A DNA stretch of 64,000 nucleotides from Woronichinia naegeliana WA131 (GCA_025370055.1 CP073041.1:6294272-6358271), one strand, 5' to 3'; positions 38,195-47,733 are shown, counted from the stretch's first letter. Notes: generated by a model not told the origin, from the letters alone. Translations and numbers: made by a program.

Positions 38195-38878
38195 ATGGAA
38201 CCCGAATCCGTCAGTGAACGAGTCCCGCTCTTGAATACCGCTAGTCCTGAGACGATTGGCTGGGTGCTGTCAGTGTCTGAAGAACAAATTTATGAGCCTC
38301 AATCGATACTCATTCCGCCGGATGGTTGGGGCAAGTCGGTTTCCTTCATTATTTCTGGTTGGGTGGTCATTTCCACTCAAGTTCAACAACAGGAAAAAAC
38401 CCTAGAAGTTTTAGGACAAGGGGATTATTTTGGGGTAATGGCCGTTCTTGATGATTATCCGCCGCTCAGTCAAGCGATCGCCCTTTCTGAAACACGCTTG
38501 TTAACCATTCCGGCCCAACGATTTTTACAGTTATTGCTTAAAGATAATCAGCTTCAACAACGAATGCTGCAATTAACTATTCAACGGGTACGCCATCTTT
38601 ATCGGCGACTCAAATCTACCTCTCAATCCTCCACGCGGAAGGTTATGAAAACCTTGGTTTATCTGGCGGAGAACTATGGCAAAAGTACCGATAAAGGGAT
38701 TGCTATCTGGAAACTATCTGAACAAATTTTTGCCGATTTAATTAACACAGAACCGGAAGTGATTAGGATAGTTCTCCAGCAACTCAGGGAGAATCATCTA
38801 CTGGTCAGTAGCGAGGAAGATAATCAATTTTATATTACCAATCTTAAGCAACTCTATCATTTTTCTAAACAGTTTTAA
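38195..38878 (+). CDS. Crp/Fnr-family transcription regulator
   Basis: 227 residues. Residues about 15-120 form a cyclic-nucleotide-binding-type beta barrel (VSFIISGWVVIST, then VLGQGDYFGVMAVLDD). A long helix (about 125-150) joins it to a winged helix at the C-terminus (IFADLINTEPEVIRIVLQQL). The phosphate-binding cassette of true cAMP binders (GExx...RxA) is not clear, so the ligand may differ. The M61 peptidase gene follows after 14 bp, suggesting one transcript. Confidence 0.85.
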   Translation: MEPESVSERVPLLNTASPETIGWVLSVSEEQIYEPQSILIPPDGWGKSVSFIISGWVVISTQVQQQEKTLEVLGQGDYFGVMAVLDDYPPLSQAIALSETRLLTIPAQRFLQLLLKDNQLQQRMLQLTIQRVRHLYRRLKSTSQSSTRKVMKTLVYLAENYGKSTDKGIAIWKLSEQIFADLINTEPEVIRIVLQQLRENHLLVSSEEDNQFYITNLKQLYHFSKQF

Positions 38879-38892
38879 TTTCAATCAAAAGA

Positions 38893-40632
38893 ATGCCTAA
38901 ATTTACCTATCAAGTGGCGATGCCACAACCTAATTCTCACTATTTTGAAGTTACCTTAACCGTAGAAAATTGGCAACTTTCTCAACTTAACTTAAAAATG
39001 CCCGCTTGGACACCAGGTTCCTATCTCATTCGAGAATATGTAAGACATCTTCAGGATTTTGCCGCCTATCAGGAAACCACGCAAAAATCTTTAAATTATC
39101 AAAAGATTGCCAAGAACCATTGGTGTATTCAAACTCCTTCGATTGACAAAATCATTGTTTTTTATCGCATCTATGCCTACGATCTATCGGTAAGAACGAA
39201 TCACCTGGATTATTCTCATGGTTATTTTAATGGAGCGGCTCTCTTCTTTTTTGTTCCTGATTTTGAGAAGTTTCCCATCACCCTACGTATTGTTCCCCCC
39301 CAGGCAGATTGGCAAGTGGCTACGGGCTTAACCGCTCTTCCCACAACCCATTCTCTGCCAACCTTTATTGCACCGGATTTTGATACCTTAGTTGATTGTC
39401 CCGTCGAAATTGGCCCCCATACTCGTTATGAATTTCAGGTTTTAGATAAGCTTCATCATTTTGTCGTTTGGGGCAAGGGGAATCTGAACAGCGATCGCCT
39501 CATTGCCGATCTACAAAAAATTATTACCGTAGAAGCCAATCTTTTTGGAGGTCTTCCCTACGATTATTATTGCTTTATCCTGCATCTTGCTAGTCAAGGC
39601 TACGGCGGACTAGAACACAAAAACTCCTGTAGCTTGATTTATTCCCGTTTTGGTTTTCGGGAACCAGAAAAGTATCAAAATTTTCTGCAACTAGTGGCCC
39701 ATGAATTTTTTCATCTCTGGAATATTAAACGTATCCGACCGCAAGCCATAGAAAACTTTGACTATGAGCAGGAGAATTATACCCCTTCTCTCTGGTTTTC
39801 CGAAGGAACCACCAGTTACTATGATTTATTGATTCCCCTACGGGCCGGAATCTATGACAGTAATACTTTTCTCAAAAAACTGGGTCAAGAAATAACTCGT
39901 TTTTTGCTAACTCCTGGTCGTCAGGTACAACCTTTGGCTGAATCCAGTTTTGATGCCTGGATCAAGCTCTATCGCCGTGATGCCAATAGTGATAATTCCC
40001 AGATGTCCTATTATCTTAAGGGTCAACTGGTGACATTACTCCTCGATTTAATCATCCGCGATCGCTTTCAAAATCAACGTTCTTTTGATGACGTATTGCG
40101 ACAGATGTGGGAAGAATTTGGCCGTATTGAAAAAGGTTTTACCCCCACAGAATTAGAAACAGTGATTGCGGAGGTTGCTCAACAGGATTTGACTGAATTT
40201 TTCCAACGCTATCTTTATCACACTGAAGAATTACCCTTTAACACCTATCTTGCTCCCTTTGGACTACAACTCCAAGCTATTTTTGAGGAACCATCCCTAC
40301 CCTATCTAGGCATAAAAGTTCAATCAGAAAATAACAAAGAACTGATTAAATTTGTGGCCCGTCATTCTCCTGCCGAACAAGCTGGCTTAAGTCCCGATGA
40401 TGAATTACTGGCCTTGAATGGGCTACGAGTTAATGCCGAACATCTATTCCAGCGTCTCAAAGATTATCAAGCCGATGATATAATTCAAATAACCGTGTTT
40501 CATCAGGATACGTTAAGAACCGTTACTGTTCAACTGGCGGCTCCCCAACCCAGTCGTTATGAGGTTGTCAAGATTCAAAATCCCTCTAATGACCAAAGGA
40601 AAAAGTTTGTCGGCTGGTTGGAGTCCCCCTAA
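38893..40632 (+). CDS. M61 glycyl aminopeptidase with PDZ domain
   Basis: 579 residues. N-terminal beta domain (about 1-160), then a thermolysin-like catalytic domain with zinc site HEFFH (about residue 270) and the downstream Glu in WFSEGTTSYYD (about 303). A PDZ domain (about 465-550) has PYLGIKVQ and HSPAEQAGLSPDDELLALNG. The family removes N-terminal Gly or Ala. No signal peptide is seen, so it is cytoplasmic. Follows the Crp-type regulator gene closely. Confidence 0.9.
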   Translation: MPKFTYQVAMPQPNSHYFEVTLTVENWQLSQLNLKMPAWTPGSYLIREYVRHLQDFAAYQETTQKSLNYQKIAKNHWCIQTPSIDKIIVFYRIYAYDLSVRTNHLDYSHGYFNGAALFFFVPDFEKFPITLRIVPPQADWQVATGLTALPTTHSLPTFIAPDFDTLVDCPVEIGPHTRYEFQVLDKLHHFVVWGKGNLNSDRLIADLQKIITVEANLFGGLPYDYYCFILHLASQGYGGLEHKNSCSLIYSRFGFREPEKYQNFLQLVAHEFFHLWNIKRIRPQAIENFDYEQENYTPSLWFSEGTTSYYDLLIPLRAGIYDSNTFLKKLGQEITRFLLTPGRQVQPLAESSFDAWIKLYRRDANSDNSQMSYYLKGQLVTLLLDLIIRDRFQNQRSFDDVLRQMWEEFGRIEKGFTPTELETVIAEVAQQDLTEFFQRYLYHTEELPFNTYLAPFGLQLQAIFEEPSLPYLGIKVQSENNKELIKFVARHSPAEQAGLSPDDELLALNGLRVNAEHLFQRLKDYQADDIIQITVFHQDTLRTVTVQLAAPQPSRYEVVKIQNPSNDQRKKFVGWLESP

Positions 40633-40744
40633 TGTCATCCATCTCTTTCTCCAGCAATGTTTTTGGGCAATGTCTAGAGTAAAAACCAAAAGTGATTCGC
40701 GTTGACTAATATTTTTATCTCTGAGTTAATCCCTGATTTCTGCA

Positions 40745-41662
40745 ATGCACCAGTTTCTCCCGATCGCCTACTTTAAAAATCAATTTGTTCCCTTTGAAAA
40801 TGCCAATCTTTCGGTGGCCACCCATGCTTTACATTATGGAACCGCCGCCTTTGGAGGATTGCGAGGCATTCCTGATCCCCAAAATCCCCAGCAAATTCTT
40901 TTATTCCGCCTAGATCGTCATTGTCAACGCCTTAGTCAGAGTGCAACTTTTCTTAACTATCAGATTTCAGCCGCTAAGATTCAACAAATTATTATTGATT
41001 TTATTCAGAAAAATCAACCGACGACTTCCTTTTATATTCGTCCCCTGGTCTATAGTTCTGGTCTAGGCATTGCGCCCCGTTTACACAATATTGAAAAAGA
41101 TTTCTTAGTCTATGGACTAGAAATGGGAGACTTTTTATCGGCTGATGGTGTCAGTTGTCGCATTAGTTCTTGGTATCGTCAGGAAGATCGCAGTTTTCCA
41201 CTCCGGGGCAAAATTAGTGGGGCCTACATCACCTCAGCCCTGGCAAAAACAGAAGCAGTGGAATCGGGATTTGACGAAGCGATTCTCATGAATACCCAAG
41301 GAAAAGTCTGCGAAGCAACGGGCATGAACATTTTTGTGGTTCGCAATGGACAGCTAATCACGCCTGGTTTGGAACAGGATATTCTCGAAGGGATCACCCG
41401 TGATAGTATCCTCAAGATTGCTCAAGATTTAGGGATTCCCACCGTTCAACGCGCCATCGACAAATCGGAATTATTGATTGCTGATGAAGTTTTCTTGAGT
41501 GGTACAGCAGCCAAAATTACGCCCGTTAAGCAAATTGAAACCTTTCATCTCCCCAAAGCACATCCGATCACAGACAAACTCAAGGAAACCTTAACCACTG
41601 TGACAGAAAATCGTAATCCTAACTATCAAGATTGGGTGTTTATTATTCCCTTAAATTCTTAA
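40745..41662 (+). CDS. ilvE: Branched-chain amino acid aminotransferase
   Basis: 305 residues, fold-type IV PLP enzyme for the last step of valine, leucine and isoleucine synthesis. Features: THALHYGTAAFGGLRG, RLDRHCQRLSQSA, the PLP Lys in GKISGAYITSALAK (about residue 157), DEAILMNTQGKVCEATG and the phosphate-binding end FLSGTAAKITPV. D-amino acid aminotransferases and aminodeoxychorismate lyases are relatives, but the length and the LHYG start favour IlvE. Followed by a MITE. Confidence 0.9.
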   Translation: MHQFLPIAYFKNQFVPFENANLSVATHALHYGTAAFGGLRGIPDPQNPQQILLFRLDRHCQRLSQSATFLNYQISAAKIQQIIIDFIQKNQPTTSFYIRPLVYSSGLGIAPRLHNIEKDFLVYGLEMGDFLSADGVSCRISSWYRQEDRSFPLRGKISGAYITSALAKTEAVESGFDEAILMNTQGKVCEATGMNIFVVRNGQLITPGLEQDILEGITRDSILKIAQDLGIPTVQRAIDKSELLIADEVFLSGTAAKITPVKQIETFHLPKAHPITDKLKETLTTVTENRNPNYQDWVFIIPLNS

Positions 41663-41768
41663 ACTAGAAAAGCTAGTTAGCCCTATTGGATCAATGGTGT
41701 CAGTGGTTAAATTTGCTACTTTTGGGTGCAAGCCTTGTACCCCTACGATTCCTTAAAAAACTTATGTA

Positions 41769-41978
41769 GGGCTTGCTGAATAAGTCTGCAAATCGAACCT
41801 AGATGCCACAAGGCGCGAAAAATGGTGACTTCAGAAATCAGTTTCCGATTTTAACCCACAATTTTCTAGCAAAGTGCATGGATTTTACGCCTTCAAATGC
41901 CATAAGCTTGCACCTAATCGTGTTCAAAATGGCTGAAAAGCTTATCTGATAAAGGTTCTGCCTTTATTCGGCAAACCC
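41769..41978. mobile_element. 210 bp MITE with B-type ends
   Basis: Ends GGGCTTGCTGAATAAG (41769) and GGGTTTGCCGAATAAAGG read inward from 41978 form imperfect inverted repeats like those of element B (GGGCTTGCTGAAAAA). It is flanked by a 6 bp duplication TATGTA (41763-41768 and 41979-41984), the same length as for B and with the same TA..TA pattern seen at two B sites. There is no coding frame inside. It lies in the 366 bp space between ilvE and the epimerase gene; the rest of that space has only short GTAGGGGCG and HIP1 repeats. Confidence 0.85.
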
Positions 41979-42028
41979 TATGTAGGGGCGAATTGCGATC
42001 GCCCTTGCACTTTGTTCTTTATTTAAGA

Positions 42029-42961
42029 CTAAACGTTCGAGTAAAGGCTATTGCGGAGTAAGGTATAACCCTTAATCAATTCACGAATCCCCCGACCCAA
42101 CGGCCATTCTGGCTCAAAGCCAGTACTTAAAATGCGTTGATTCGAGACAATATAATCCCGTTTGTCTGGATCTTCCCCAATGGGAGCCTCCAGATAGACA
42201 AAATTGGGTAAATACTTCTGAATTTCTGCACAGAGTTCTAACTTGGAAAGATTAGCATCCTCTAACCCCACATTATAGGGTTGGCCCTTCATGGCTTCAA
42301 AGTTCTCTAAACCATGTAGAAAGACCTTAGCAACATCTCGGATATGGATATAATTGCGCTTAAAATGTCCTTCAAAAATCACTACCGCCCGATCATAAAC
42401 TGCTCGATAGACGAAATCATTGACTAATAAATCGACCCGCATCCGAGGTGACATCCCAAATACCGTTGCCAGTCGGAAAGTCATACTATTTTCTCGTTTT
42501 AGTACAGCTTTTTCTGCTTCCACCTTAGTTACACCATAGAGAGAAATCGGACGCAGAGGACTTTCTTCTGTACAAAATTTACCTGCCTCGCCAATACCAT
42601 AGCCACTATTGGTAACAGGCATTAAAATCCGTTGCTGAGGACTGGCTAATCGACAGAGCATTTGCACAGCATCTTGGTTAATGCTACGAGTACCAATTTC
42701 ATCCCGACTACAGAGAGGTGCGCCCACCAAAGCCGCCAGGGGAATAATCACATCAGCGTCCTTTAGCAAACCTTTCATCAGTGACTCATTACGACAATCG
42801 CCGCGCACAATTTCAAAGGTGTCGTAGTGGCAACAATCTGCCAAACTTGTCTGCCGAAAGATTAAACTATCCACAACCGTGACTTCATAGCCTTGGGCTA
42901 ACAAAATTGGGGTTAAAACGGAACCAATGTAACCGGCACCACCCGTGATCAAAATTTTCAT
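42029..42961 (-). CDS. NAD-dependent sugar epimerase/dehydratase
   Basis: 310 residues, extended short-chain dehydrogenase. NAD-binding ITGGAGYIGSVLTPILL at the N-terminus, Asp in VVDSLIF, and the catalytic YxxxK in SLYGVTKVEAEK (about residue 150), with Ser/Thr upstream in PVTNSGYGIG. GalE-like enzymes change the sugar part of a nucleotide sugar. It lies 73 bp behind the ABC exporter genes on the same strand, so it probably helps make the glycan they export. Confidence 0.88.
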   Translation of the reverse strand: MKILITGGAGYIGSVLTPILLAQGYEVTVVDSLIFRQTSLADCCHYDTFEIVRGDCRNESLMKGLLKDADVIIPLAALVGAPLCSRDEIGTRSINQDAVQMLCRLASPQQRILMPVTNSGYGIGEAGKFCTEESPLRPISLYGVTKVEAEKAVLKRENSMTFRLATVFGMSPRMRVDLLVNDFVYRAVYDRAVVIFEGHFKRNYIHIRDVAKVFLHGLENFEAMKGQPYNVGLEDANLSKLELCAEIQKYLPNFVYLEAPIGEDPDKRDYIVSNQRILSTGFEPEWPLGRGIRELIKGYTLLRNSLYSNV

Positions 42962-43034
42962 AAGGGAACAGTAGGGAATCTTAATCTAAATTAATTTATT
43001 GAACTTAATCAGGATGCTGGAAAAACAGCTTTTG

Positions 43035-43799
43035 TTAAAGTGGAGAATGATGGATCTCACTTTGCTTGACCGCTTCGAGGTAATGAGAAATGGTATCTTC
43101 CGTGCTACCCGAAAAACGAATTTTACCCCGATCCAGCCAGATGGCTCGCTCACAGGATTCTTGGATGAATTCTAGTCCATGTGATACTACCAGAATTGTG
43201 GTGTGTTGATCCCATAATTTATCCATACGGGCCTGGCATTTATGTTTGAAACTCTCATCTCCCACCGATAGCACTTCATCTAAAATCAGAATATCCGGTT
43301 TCACATCAGTGGCGATCGCAAACCCTAAACGAGCCGACATCCCTGAAGAGAGGGACTTAACGGGGGCGAAAGAATAATCTTGAAGTTCAGCAAAATCTAA
43401 AATTGAGGCAACCCGCGTCTTCATTTCTTGACGAGAAAAACCCAACATCACACCGTAAAGAATAATATTATCCTTGACCGATAAATCAGGATCAAAACCG
43501 GCCCCCAACTCAATCAAAGGAGCAATATCTCCTCTTACTCGCAAACTTCCCTTGGTGGGTTTCAAAATACCACTAATCACCTTCAATAGGGTAGATTTTC
43601 CCGAACCATTGGAGCCGATAATGCCAATTTTCTCGCCGGCATTCACTACCAAATCTAAATTGTCGAGAATTAATTTTTTAGTAGGTTTACGATATTTCCC
43701 TTCAAAAATGGAGAGAATTGTTCGTTTGAGATCGTAAGAAAATTCCTCTTGGGTTCTTCGATACAGGGTCACATTGTCTAGGCGAATAACTTCAGTCAT
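43035..43799 (-). CDS. ABC transporter ATPase for polysaccharide export (Wzt-like)
   Basis: 254 residues. Walker A GSNGSGKST (about 65-73), signature SLSSGMSARLGFA, Walker B PDILILDEVLSVGD and switch His in VVSHGLEF. The region before Walker A (RTQEEFSYDLKRTILSIF) is typical of Wzt/TagH/KpsT-type ATPases. It has no C-terminal carbohydrate-binding domain of full Wzt, so the exporter probably handles unmodified or small glycans. The permease gene ends 12 bp upstream. Confidence 0.9.
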   Translation of the reverse strand: MTEVIRLDNVTLYRRTQEEFSYDLKRTILSIFEGKYRKPTKKLILDNLDLVVNAGEKIGIIGSNGSGKSTLLKVISGILKPTKGSLRVRGDIAPLIELGAGFDPDLSVKDNIILYGVMLGFSRQEMKTRVASILDFAELQDYSFAPVKSLSSGMSARLGFAIATDVKPDILILDEVLSVGDESFKHKCQARMDKLWDQHTTILVVSHGLEFIQESCERAIWLDRGKIRFSGSTEDTISHYLEAVKQSEIHHSPL

Positions 43800-43811
43800 C
43801 TAAGAAAAGGC

Positions 43812-44618
43812 TTATAACAGATCCATGAATTGATTTTGCCAAGCTCGAAAACAAAGCCATCCAAATAGCAATAAAATAATACCATTCAGAAGCGAGTGAA
43901 CAATCAGTCCCATATTGGGTAAGTCACCTGAGAGGGAGATTTGACGAATGCTTTCAATAATAAAAAATAAAGGATTAATGACTAGAAAACGCTGGATCGG
44001 TTCCGGCACAATTTTGGCGGGGTAAAAGATAGGAGATCCCATCCATAGTAAAAAACAAACCAGTTCGTAGAAGTAGGGCAAGTCTCGAAAGAAAACATAT
44101 AGTGCACTTACTAAATAACCGACCCCTGTACAGACAAGCGTGAGGGCCAATAGCGGCAGCAAGAGAGCTAGAACATTCAGAAGATTGTGAGAATGTAAAA
44201 AGGTAACGATCGCCAAGAGGGGTAAGGGGCCAACCACTAATTGAAAAATATTAGCCACAATCATTGAGAGAGGAAATACCGTCATTGGCAAACGAATTTT
44301 ATTCATCAAGCCACCACTTCCTACAACACTAGCTAGAGCCTGATTGGTTGATGAGGAAAAAAAGTTAATAACAATGAGTCCGGTAAAAGCAGCCAAAATA
44401 TAATTAAAAATCGAACCTTCGTAAAAGCTTATAAAAAAATGCCCAAAAATTGCTGCGTAGATCCCTGTCATGAATAACGGGTTTAAAAGCGACCAATAGA
44501 CCCCTAAGAGGGAACCTCGATACCGACCTTTAAGATTGCGTTCCACCAAGATATGAAGTAGCTCTAAGTATCGCTGCACGGGCGACCACTGCAAGCGTGT
44601 GGGTACCGATAGGGCCAT
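43812..44618 (-). CDS. ABC-2 type polysaccharide export permease (Wzm-like)
   Basis: 268 residues with about six membrane segments, ABC-2 family. Features: RNLKGRYRGSLLGVYWSLL (the usual cytoplasmic N-terminal motif), a long hydrophobic core, and NPLFFIIESIRQISLSGDLP near the end. It forms the channel for the adjacent Wzt-like ATPase. First gene of an apparent three-gene operon: permease, ATPase, epimerase. Confidence 0.9.
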   Translation of the reverse strand: MALSVPTRLQWSPVQRYLELLHILVERNLKGRYRGSLLGVYWSLLNPLFMTGIYAAIFGHFFISFYEGSIFNYILAAFTGLIVINFFSSSTNQALASVVGSGGLMNKIRLPMTVFPLSMIVANIFQLVVGPLPLLAIVTFLHSHNLLNVLALLLPLLALTLVCTGVGYLVSALYVFFRDLPYFYELVCFLLWMGSPIFYPAKIVPEPIQRFLVINPLFFIIESIRQISLSGDLPNMGLIVHSLLNGIILLLFGWLCFRAWQNQFMDLL

Positions 44619-44835
44619 AGTAACATTAAACCAGGAATCAAGGGCTAAGGAGCCATTCTATAGACTAGAGTAGCATTTGTCGAGGTAAGTTAACCGAATA
44701 GGCTAGGATATTAATGCCTAGACAGGATTTACTTTAAGAGGAAGATAAGCATTTCGGCTGACAGTTCCAGGATAGGTGGCAAATTCCGCTACACTAAGAA
44801 ATAGTTCATGTACGTTAATTGTTAATTATCCGAAT

Positions 44836-45033
44836 ATGGCAGTAGAGATTGGACAAAAAGTACAAGTTTATCGTCTAAGAGATCGAGTTTCTTCGGATGT
44901 TGTCGGCAAACTTGGCAAGGTTGGCGTTGTTAAAGATTTTAAGATGACTGATGGCAGCGGCATTGGGGCAGTGGTTGCCTTTGATGATAAAACAGCTACC
45001 TGGTTTTTTGAAGACGAATTAAAATCTTTGTGA
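44836..45033 (+). CDS. petP: PetP-like small protein of the cytochrome b6f complex
   Basis: 65 residues with an SH3-like barrel: VEIGQKVQVYRLRDRVS, GKLGKVGVVKDFKMTDGSG and TWFFEDELKSL. This fits the DUF2862 family, including PetP, a soluble cyanobacterial and red-algal protein that binds the b6f complex and affects electron flow. I chose ATG 44836 because 20 upstream residues in frame do not fit the family. get3d follows 45 bp later in the same direction. Confidence 0.8.
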   Translation: MAVEIGQKVQVYRLRDRVSSDVVGKLGKVGVVKDFKMTDGSGIGAVVAFDDKTATWFFEDELKSL

Positions 45034-45078
45034 AATACTAGTAGCCTAGCTCTTGAATCATAATGTAATCATAATGTC

Positions 45079-46170
45079 ATGGCTTTAATTGTTACCTTTC
45101 TGGGCAAAGGTGGAACAGGCCGAACCACCACCGCGATCGCGATCTCGAAAAAGTTGGCCATGCTAGGCAGTCGTGTCCTTTTAGCAGGGCAAGATCCTAC
45201 CCTCGGATGGCTTTGGTCAGTCCCCTTAACCCCTAGTGTGACGGTTATCGAACCCAATTTAAGTGGTGTTCATCTATGTTCAACGGTTTTATTAGAGCAG
45301 GGCTGGGAACAGATTAAAGAACTAGAATCCCAATATTTGCGATCGCCGACCTTGAAGAATATCTATGGTCAGGAACTCGGTGTATTGCCAGGCATGGATG
45401 AACTTTTAGTCTTAAACGCTCTGCGGGAATATGCAAAAGGGGGACAATACGATGTCATTGTCTATGATGGGCCTGGCCAGCTAAATGCACTCAGAATGTT
45501 AGGCGTGCCCGAAATTGCGGATTGGTATTGGCGACGATTCCGCCAAGTACTGCAAGATTCCGATGTGGTCAGAACCCTGGCTCCCTTTATCCAACCGATC
45601 ACCGGTGCTTTATTTAATAACGTGACCTCGAATAGGGATAATTCTTCCCAAAGTTCCTCAAGTCCTGAAAAATTTCTTACTGACGGCAAACAATTTCTAA
45701 ATGATCCCAATCGCTTTTCGGCCTACCTGGTTACTACTTCTCAGCCCGCCGCCGTCATGGTAGCCCAACGTTTATGGGGAGGAGCACAGCAGATCGGTTT
45801 GACCGTTAAGGGGGTATTGCAAACGCCAGGGGGAAGTCTGACCGATTTAACCCCTACGTTTCAGCCTTTAACCCTAACTTCTCTCCCCCAACATTCAGGC
45901 CAATCCTGGGATAATTTAATCGCCGCCGTTCCTGATGTCAGACAATGGGCTGATGTGCCTAAACCGTTAACCATTGATCTGGCGGCTCGTCAAGTCAAGG
46001 TCTTTTTGCCTGGCTTTGATAAGAAACAGGTTAAATTAATCCAATCTGGCCCTGAAATCACCATTGAAGCCGGAGATCAACGTCGCAATATCGATCTGCC
46101 AGTACCCTTGAATGGTCAGCCGGTGACGGGAGCTAAATTTCATGAGGGTTATTTAATCATTTCTTTTTAG
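45079..46170 (+). CDS. get3d: Get3/ArsA-like ATPase with alpha-crystallin domain (Get3d type)
   Basis: 363 residues. Deviant Walker A near the N-terminus: FLGKGGTGRTTTA, as in Get3/ArsA ATPases. The last 80 or so residues (LAARQVKVFLPGFDKKQV to the end) form an alpha-crystallin (HSP20-like) domain, which marks the Get3d group of cyanobacteria and plastids. A GxDE-type and P-loop-linked switch lie between (IVYDGPGQLNALRMLG). The zinc-binding CxxC of eukaryotic Get3 is not seen. The role is thought to be handling of hydrophobic or membrane-bound clients. It follows petP in the same direction. Confidence 0.87.
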   Translation: MALIVTFLGKGGTGRTTTAIAISKKLAMLGSRVLLAGQDPTLGWLWSVPLTPSVTVIEPNLSGVHLCSTVLLEQGWEQIKELESQYLRSPTLKNIYGQELGVLPGMDELLVLNALREYAKGGQYDVIVYDGPGQLNALRMLGVPEIADWYWRRFRQVLQDSDVVRTLAPFIQPITGALFNNVTSNRDNSSQSSSSPEKFLTDGKQFLNDPNRFSAYLVTTSQPAAVMVAQRLWGGAQQIGLTVKGVLQTPGGSLTDLTPTFQPLTLTSLPQHSGQSWDNLIAAVPDVRQWADVPKPLTIDLAARQVKVFLPGFDKKQVKLIQSGPEITIEAGDQRRNIDLPVPLNGQPVTGAKFHEGYLIISF

Positions 46171-46195
46171 TCTTTATCTTCCTTTAGCAGACTTT

Positions 46196-46996
46196 TTACA
46201 CTTCATCCGTTAAAGATAAGCCTAAACCTTCCTTACGACTTTTGAGATCATAGTAAATAACGGCTTTGATCGCCTGCCAAAAAGGAATTAAGAGTGCGCC
46301 TAGGGCTACGGTTAAAATCAAATCAATGAGGGAGGCCAAGGGACTCTCATCCCCTAAAAATAAAGTACCAAGATTGCCAATAATGGCGGTGGGTAAGGTA
46401 ATTAAAATAGCCACAAAGAAAATGATTTGCAGGCGAACCACATAGCCCTGGGTTAATTGCCAACTACGCTTGATCGCCTGGACAGGATCGGTAACTGATT
46501 CAATGGCGATCGCTAAATCAGCAAGGGCAACACGAGAGTAAAACCAGATATAGCCAAAGAGAAAAAAGAAGATTAAGACAATGAATAAAAGCACAAAAAC
46601 AATTGCTAAGGGCGAACCTCGTTGACCACTAAATCCCGCAAATAAACCAACCATTCCCATTACTAAAACAGTAATAATCACGCCACCAAAAACCATTAAG
46701 CCAATTAAAAGACCCGTTAATAAAAAACTCCACAGTCTAGGCTTAACTCGCAGCCGAGCTTCAGGAATACTTTCGGGTTGTTCCAAAACTTCATAAAAGG
46801 CTAAACGACTTAATAATCCTTGAATGGCTAAACATTTCGCCCAACCATAAACGGGAACCAGAACCCATAAATAACTTCTGAGAGCTTCTAGATAATAGGG
46901 TTGAAAATGATCTCGATAGATTCGTAACCCTGCACTCACTACATTTCCAACGCTTAGCGATTCCCCCGTTGCCCGAAAATCATTATCTTTAGACAT
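46196..46996 (-). CDS. Multi-pass membrane protein, DUF975-like
   Basis: 266 residues with about six membrane segments (for example LLTGLLIGLMVFGGVIITVL and VFVLLFIVLIFFFLFGYIWF). A conserved-looking part is ITDPVQAIKRSWQLTQG-like (here ESVTDPVQAIKRSWQLTQGY), as in DUF975 or glycerophosphodiester-phosphodiesterase membrane-domain families. Function unknown. Tail to tail with get3d. Confidence 0.7.
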   Translation of the reverse strand: MSKDNDFRATGESLSVGNVVSAGLRIYRDHFQPYYLEALRSYLWVLVPVYGWAKCLAIQGLLSRLAFYEVLEQPESIPEARLRVKPRLWSFLLTGLLIGLMVFGGVIITVLVMGMVGLFAGFSGQRGSPLAIVFVLLFIVLIFFFLFGYIWFYSRVALADLAIAIESVTDPVQAIKRSWQLTQGYVVRLQIIFFVAILITLPTAIIGNLGTLFLGDESPLASLIDLILTVALGALLIPFWQAIKAVIYYDLKSRKEGLGLSLTDEV

Positions 46997-47084
46997 TCCT
47001 AAATCCTCATCAAAACTTTCCCGTTATCTTAGTTATCTTAAACGACTTTTTCCTCCCTATTGCCTTAATTTTTCCTTAACTTTT

Positions 47085-47699
47085 ATGAACATTCAACGTT
47101 GGATTGCTCGCCGCGAGTCGGATTGGAAACAGCTTGAACAGTTATTAGATCAGGCGGAGAAAAAAAGTCTGAAATCGCTATCGGGGTAGCAGATACAGCA
47201 ATTGGCCAGTCTTTATCGATCGCTGTCGGCGGATCTGGCCAGGGGCAAAACCTTTCAAGTCGGAACGATTTTACTCCAGAAATTACAAAGTTTAACCGCT
47301 AGAGCCTATAACCAAATTTATCAAGGCTCCCGTCATCAGGAATGGCAAGCCGCTTTAGATTTTTATCGCTGGCGATTTCCTACCGTTGTTCAACAAACCT
47401 GGCTTTATACCGCGATCGCCATCAGTATTTTTAGCCTCGGAGGACTGATTGCTTGGTGGTACGGTTGGCAAGATCCCAGTTTTCTCGCCTTAGTCGTGCC
47501 GGCAGATTTGATTCATAAAGTGCGCGATCAGAAGCAATTGTGGATGGGGTCAATTTTAGGGATGGAACCCCTGGCCTCTAGCGGCATTATGATCAATAAC
47601 CTATCCGTTACGTTTCGGATGGTTGGTGGCGCAATCACCGCCGGACTTTTTACCCTTTATGCTCTCTTTTTCAATGGTTTACTTATGGGGGCGATCGCT
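47085..47699 (+). pseudogene. SpoIIM-like (DUF95) membrane protein, broken
   Basis: The frame starts MNIQRWIARRESDWKQL at 47085, has an amber stop TAG at codon 35 (47187-47189), then continues as QIQQLASLYRSLSADLARGKT through membrane segments (IFSLGGLIAWWYGW; GSILGMEPLASSGIMINN). It ends at FNGLLMGAIA, where a D-type IS end starts. Family members normally continue with more than 100 further residues, which are missing here. So both a nonsense mutation and a 3' truncation have hit the gene. It may originally have paired with the DUF975-like gene divergently upstream. Confidence 0.82.
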
Positions 47700-47733
47700 A
47701 TTGGTGTCAACTTAAGTCAAAAGCCTTACTAAC
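47700..47733 (+). mobile_element. End remnant of element D
   Basis: ATTGGTGTCAACTTAAGTCA matches the left end of D (ATTGGTGTCAACTTAAGCCA) with few changes, then similarity stops after about 34 bp. It marks the old insertion that cut the SpoIIM-like gene. Confidence 0.75.
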
